Source of the DNA: Crenalkalicoccus roseus | GTDB taxonomy: Bacteria > Pseudomonadota > Alphaproteobacteria > Acetobacterales > Acetobacteraceae | Direction of reading: 5' to 3' | DNA length: 48,854 nt | Assembly: GCF_004761865.1 (NCBI RefSeq) | Contig: NZ_SJDM01000020.1 | Location: 14,029-62,882 of the forward strand | In this document: positions 37,773 through 48,854 of the stretch, piece after piece | Layout of the letters: each line of letters starts with the position of its first letter | Numbering within the stretch: the first letter of the stretch is position 1 | Made by a program: the position numbers and the translations under genes | Notes under the pieces: generated by a model | Told to the model about the DNA's origin: nothing | Seen by the model: only the letters and a program-made list of their open reading frames with translations | Database searches by the model: none

Positions 37773-38288
37773 TTGGACCGCACGGAGAAGCGGGAGTTCG
37801 TCGCCTCCCTCAGCGCGGTGTTCGCCGATACCTCCTTCGTGCTTGTCGGCCGCAACAACGGCCTGACGGTTGCCGATGTGAGCGAGCTGCGGCGCCGCAT
37901 GCGGGCGGCGGGGGCGACCTACAAGGTCGCCAAGAACCGCCTGGCGCTTCGCGCCCTGGAGGGCACGCCCTTCCAGGGCATCGGGCCGCTGCTCAGGGGG
38001 CCAACGGCGCTTGCCTGGTCGAAGGACCCGGTGGCGGTGGCGAAGACGGCGGTGGAGTTCGCCAGGACGAACGAGAAATTCGTCGTCCTGGGAGGGGCGC
38101 TCGGGACCCAGACGCTGGGTGCGGACGGGGTCAAGGCCCTGGCCGAGCTGCCGAGCCTGGAGACGCTGCGGGCGCAGCTCATCGGGCTGATCCAGACGCC
38201 GGCGACCCGCATCGCCGGGGTGCTCCAGGCGCCGGGCGCGCAGCTCGCGCGCGTGTTCGGGGCCTATGCGCGCAAGGACGCGGCGTGA
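37773..38288 (+). CDS. rplJ: 50S ribosomal protein L10
   Basis: This 171-residue protein anchors L7/L12 dimers to the ribosomal stalk and binds its own leader RNA. The sequence [56 protein letters not shown] is clearly L10. The C-terminal helix that holds L7/L12 dimers is present ([22 protein letters not shown]). The start codon is TTG at 37773 with ribosome binding site AAGGAG; TTG starts are typical for rplJ in alphaproteobacteria and lower its translation rate. rplL follows after 83 bases. Confidence 0.97.
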   Translation: MDRTEKREFVASLSAVFADTSFVLVGRNNGLTVADVSELRRRMRAAGATYKVAKNRLALRALEGTPFQGIGPLLRGPTALAWSKDPVAVAKTAVEFARTNEKFVVLGGALGTQTLGADGVKALAELPSLETLRAQLIGLIQTPATRIAGVLQAPGAQLARVFGAYARKDAA

Positions 38289-38294
38289 GGGTCC

Positions 38295-38317
38295 GGGCCG
38301 GGGCCTCTTCCCGGCCC
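38295..38317 (+). promoter_or_regulatory. Hairpin between rplJ and rplL
   Basis: GGGCCGGG (38295-38302) pairs with CCCGGCCC (38310-38317) in the 83-base rplJ-rplL gap, followed by CTTAGG. It may be an mRNA processing or attenuation structure that helps set the 4:1 (or higher) L7/L12 excess over L10. Confidence 0.45.
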
Positions 38318-38371
38318 CTTAGGGGTGTTGCAAACGGCTGGCCAAGCCATTAGATCGAAGGACACGCAGAT

Positions 38372-38758
38372 ATGGCTGATCTCGCAAAGCTGGTGGAAGA
38401 GCTCTCCAGCCTGACGGTTCTGGAGGCTGCCGAGCTCTCCAAGATGCTGGAGGAGAAGTGGGGCGTCTCCGCCGCGGCTCCGGTCGCGATGGCGGCTGCG
38501 CCTGCCGCGGGCGGTGCCGCCGCCGCAGCCGCCCCTGCCGAGGAGAAGACGGAGTTCACCGTCGTCCTCGCCAAGGCGGGCGACAAGAAGATCAACGTCA
38601 TCAAGGAGATCCGCACCATCACCGGCCTTGGCCTGAAGGAGGCGAAGGACCTGGTGGAGGGCGCCCCCAAGACCGTGAAGGAGGGGGTGAGCAAGGACGA
38701 GGCGGAGAAGATCCGCAAGGTCCTCGAGGAGAACGGGGCCACTGTCGAGATCAAGTAA
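38372..38758 (+). CDS. rplL: 50S ribosomal protein L7/L12
   Basis: This 128-residue stalk protein is present in several copies per ribosome and recruits elongation factors. Its N-terminal dimerisation domain ([31 protein letters not shown]), Ala-rich hinge ([22 protein letters not shown]) and C-terminal factor-binding domain ([38 protein letters not shown]) are complete. rpoB starts 199 bases after the stop; that gap contains GC-rich inverted repeats but no gene. Confidence 0.98.
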   Translation: MADLAKLVEELSSLTVLEAAELSKMLEEKWGVSAAAPVAMAAAPAAGGAAAAAAPAEEKTEFTVVLAKAGDKKINVIKEIRTITGLGLKEAKDLVEGAPKTVKEGVSKDEAEKIRKVLEENGATVEIK

Positions 38759-38956
38759 GGCCGCTCCGCCGCCCGTGGCGCTGCCCCGGGCGGACGACAG
38801 CTAGAAGGAGGGTGCGGGCGGGGACCCCCTGGGTCGCCGCCCGTGCTGCCATTCCCGCGTGCCGGCCGCCGGTCCGGCCGCGGACGGGAAGACGATTTGG
38901 TTGCGAACATCGTTGCGCCCGGCCAGGTGCCGCGGCGAGAGGGACACGGGACAGGC

Positions 38957-47520
<8,564 letters not shown>

Positions 47521-47533
47521 TTTCTCCTTGACT

Positions 47534-47562
47534 GGCCGGGTCCGCATGGACCCGGCCTTTTT
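47534..47562 (+). terminator. Rho-independent terminator of the rpoBC operon
   Basis: A perfect 10-base stem GGCCGGGTCC (47534-47543), loop GCAT and GGACCCGGCC (47548-47557) is followed by five T (47558-47562), 14 bases after the rpoC stop. It is the clearest intrinsic terminator in the window. Confidence 0.92.
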
Positions 47563-47585
47563 CCTGCCCGGGGCGGCGGGCTCGC

Positions 47586-47614
47586 TTGACTTGCCTTTCC
47601 TTGGCGCGTAGTAA
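47586..47614 (+). promoter_or_regulatory. Promoter of the rpsL-rpsG-tuf operon
   Basis: TTGACT (47586-47591) and TAGTAA (47609-47614) are spaced by exactly 17 bases just downstream of the rpoC terminator. The resulting leader of about 195 bases before rpsL is long, GC-rich and gene-free, with room for regulation by ribosomal protein S7 or S12. No clear conserved structure was recognised. Confidence 0.7.
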
Positions 47615-47815
47615 CCCCGCCCTTGGCAGGGGCGGCGTCCTATCGCCGGGCCCGCCGGGTGCTTGGTCCACAACGCCGCCATCGGCGCTGCCTCCCCAGT
47701 CCCGGGGTGGCAAAGGTCGGGGCAAGTCAGCGAGCCTGCACGGCGCCTTGGCGTCTGTGCGGGCCGCGGGGCTTTTGCGGCGATGGGGCCGACGGACGGT
47801 TCACGAAGGGGCGTC

Positions 47816-48187
47816 ATGCCGACGATCAACCAGCTCATCGCCAAGGGGCGGGAGCCGAACGCAAAGCGGAACAAGGTTCCTGCGCTGCAGGGGTGCCCGC
47901 AGAAGCGCGGCGTCTGCACGCGTGTCTACACGACCACGCCGAAGAAGCCGAACTCGGCATTGCGGAAGGTGGCCAAGGTTCGGCTTACCAACGGCTACGA
48001 GGTGGTGAGCTACATTCCGGGCGAGGGTCATAACCTGCAGGAACACTCCGTGGTGCTGATCCGCGGCGGGCGCGTGAAGGACCTGCCTGGTGTCCGCTAT
48101 CACATCCTGCGCGGTGTCCTCGATACGCAGGGTATCGCCAAGCGCCGCCAGCGCCGCTCCCTCTACGGCGCCAAGCGGCCCAAGTAA
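47816..48187 (+). CDS. rpsL: 30S ribosomal protein S12
   Basis: This 123-residue decoding-centre protein has the expected [12 protein letters not shown] start, [34 protein letters not shown] and [29 protein letters not shown]. The lysine of TTTPKKPNS, whose change confers streptomycin resistance, is wild type. A GAAGGGG ribosome binding site precedes the ATG. rpsG starts 11 bases after the stop. Confidence 0.99.
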   Translation: MPTINQLIAKGREPNAKRNKVPALQGCPQKRGVCTRVYTTTPKKPNSALRKVAKVRLTNGYEVVSYIPGEGHNLQEHSVVLIRGGRVKDLPGVRYHILRGVLDTQGIAKRRQRRSLYGAKRPK

Positions 48188-48198
48188 GGAGGCGAAGG

Positions 48199-48675
48199 AT
48201 GTCGCGCCGTCACCGCGCGGAGAAGCGCGAAGTGCTGCCCGACCCGAAATTCGGCGATGTCGTGCTCAGCCGCTTCATGAATGTGCTCATGTATGACGGC
48301 AAGAAGAGCGTGGCGGAGCGCATCGTCTATGCCGCGATGGATGCGCTGAAGCGCCGCATGGGTCCGAATGGCGATCCGCTGCGCCTCTTCCATGAGGCGA
48401 TGGACAACGTGAAGCCGGCCGTCGAGGTGCGTTCCCGACGCGTGGGCGGTGCCACCTATCAGGTTCCGGTCGAGGTGCGGCCCGAACGGCGGCAGGCGCT
48501 GGCGATCCGCTGGCTGATCGATGCGGCCCGGAAGCGCGGCGAGAACACGATGGAGGAGCGCCTCTCGGCTGAGCTGATGGATGCGGCCAACAACCGCGGT
48601 GCCGCCGTCAAGAAGCGCGAGGACACTCACAGGATGGCGGAAGCCAACAAGGCTTTCAGCCACTACCGCTGGTAA
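48199..48675 (+). CDS. rpsG: 30S ribosomal protein S7
   Basis: This 158-residue 16S rRNA-binding protein initiates assembly of the 30S head and usually autoregulates the str operon. It has [75 protein letters not shown] and the terminal [11 protein letters not shown]. The ribosome binding site AAGGAGG overlaps the rpsL stop region. The next gene is tuf after 26 bases; the usual fusA is not between them. Confidence 0.99.
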   Translation: MSRRHRAEKREVLPDPKFGDVVLSRFMNVLMYDGKKSVAERIVYAAMDALKRRMGPNGDPLRLFHEAMDNVKPAVEVRSRRVGGATYQVPVEVRPERRQALAIRWLIDAARKRGENTMEERLSAELMDAANNRGAAVKKREDTHRMAEANKAFSHYRW

Positions 48676-48701
48676 TCCGACCCGATCGAGGAACGACAAC
48701 G

Positions 48702-48854
48702 ATGGCGAAGGCGAAGTTTGAGCGGACGAAGCCGCACTGCAACATTGGCACGATCGGGCATGTGGATCATGGCAAGACGTCGCTGACGGCGGCGATCACC
48801 AAGGTCCTGGCGAAGACGGGCGGTGCGACCTTCACCGCCTATGACCAGATCGAC
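48702..48854 (+). CDS. tuf: Elongation factor Tu (5' part, cut by the window edge)
   Basis: The first 51 codons of EF-Tu are present: [20 protein letters not shown], then the P-loop [20 protein letters not shown]. The Ser after GKT (commonly Thr elsewhere) occurs in Acetobacteraceae EF-Tu. EF-G is excluded because its N-terminus lacks the KPHxNIGTIGH segment. The gene lies 26 bases after rpsG and its 3' end is outside the window. Confidence 0.95.
   Translation, partial: MAKAKFERTKPHCNIGTIGHVDHGKTSLTAAITKVLAKTGGATFTAYDQID

Overview
This window comes from a very GC-rich alphaproteobacterium (roughly 70% G+C by eye, with G/C at almost every third codon position). It is most likely a member of the Rhodospirillales/Acetobacteraceae, Roseomonas-like. 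The reasons are the rplKAJL-rpoBC order and protein types, a DNA polymerase IV with a cysteine-bearing N-terminal extension, an EF-Tu P-loop reading GKTS, an EcfG-type stress promoter and several Bug/TAXI solute-binding proteins. The genus is inferred from protein style only.

Layout. 1-5400: dinB, a Mak-type fructokinase, a TusA-family protein with a histone-deacetylase-like hydrolase, a Bug-type solute receptor, then a gene-poor stretch with a decayed IS5-like fragment. 5380-6578: a CsbD stress protein under a likely general-stress promoter and a four-helix membrane protein. 6642-15219 (all minus): a two-subunit molybdenum hydroxylase, an alpha/beta hydrolase, a ROK-like protein whose halves are in swapped order, a membrane protein with greB, a DUF6152-like protein, and a TAXI receptor coupled to a membrane-anchored Sel1 protein. 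15401-19028 (plus): enoyl-CoA hydratase, a paralogue of that membrane-anchored protein, a lipoprotein and a PEP-CTERM exoprotein that has a good sigma-54 promoter but is broken by one extra base. 19095-28673: bcp, glnE, a giant AsmA/YhdP-like protein and two tandem acyl-CoA dehydrogenases. 28582-33409 (minus): a small unknown protein, a gene with a Fur-like operator, and a three-gene operon (QueD/PTPS homologue, PruR-like SUOX-fold protein, DcpA-like GGDEF-EAL protein). 33586-36063: Pro-rich protein, CBS protein, phosphoribosyltransferase, stand-alone receiver and a His/Gly/Tyr-rich lipoprotein. 36291-48854 (plus): rplK-rplA-rplJ-rplL-rpoB-rpoC, a textbook terminator, a new promoter, then rpsL-rpsG-tuf with tuf cut by the window edge.

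The most interesting item is the 29891-33409 operon. Its last two genes match the PruR-DcpA pterin-controlled c-di-GMP switch described in Agrobacterium. Here they are translationally coupled to a pterin-synthase homologue that keeps the zinc ligands but has lost the catalytic cysteine, which suggests a self-contained pterin-to-c-di-GMP signalling cassette. The second is the circularly permuted ROK-family protein at 10417-11490. The third is a pair of paralogous membrane-anchored proteins (14191-15219 and 16428-17522) sharing an unnamed N-terminal domain.

No tRNA, rRNA, CRISPR array or intact insertion sequence is visible. Many very long open frames antisense to real genes are GC-driven artefacts and are left out.
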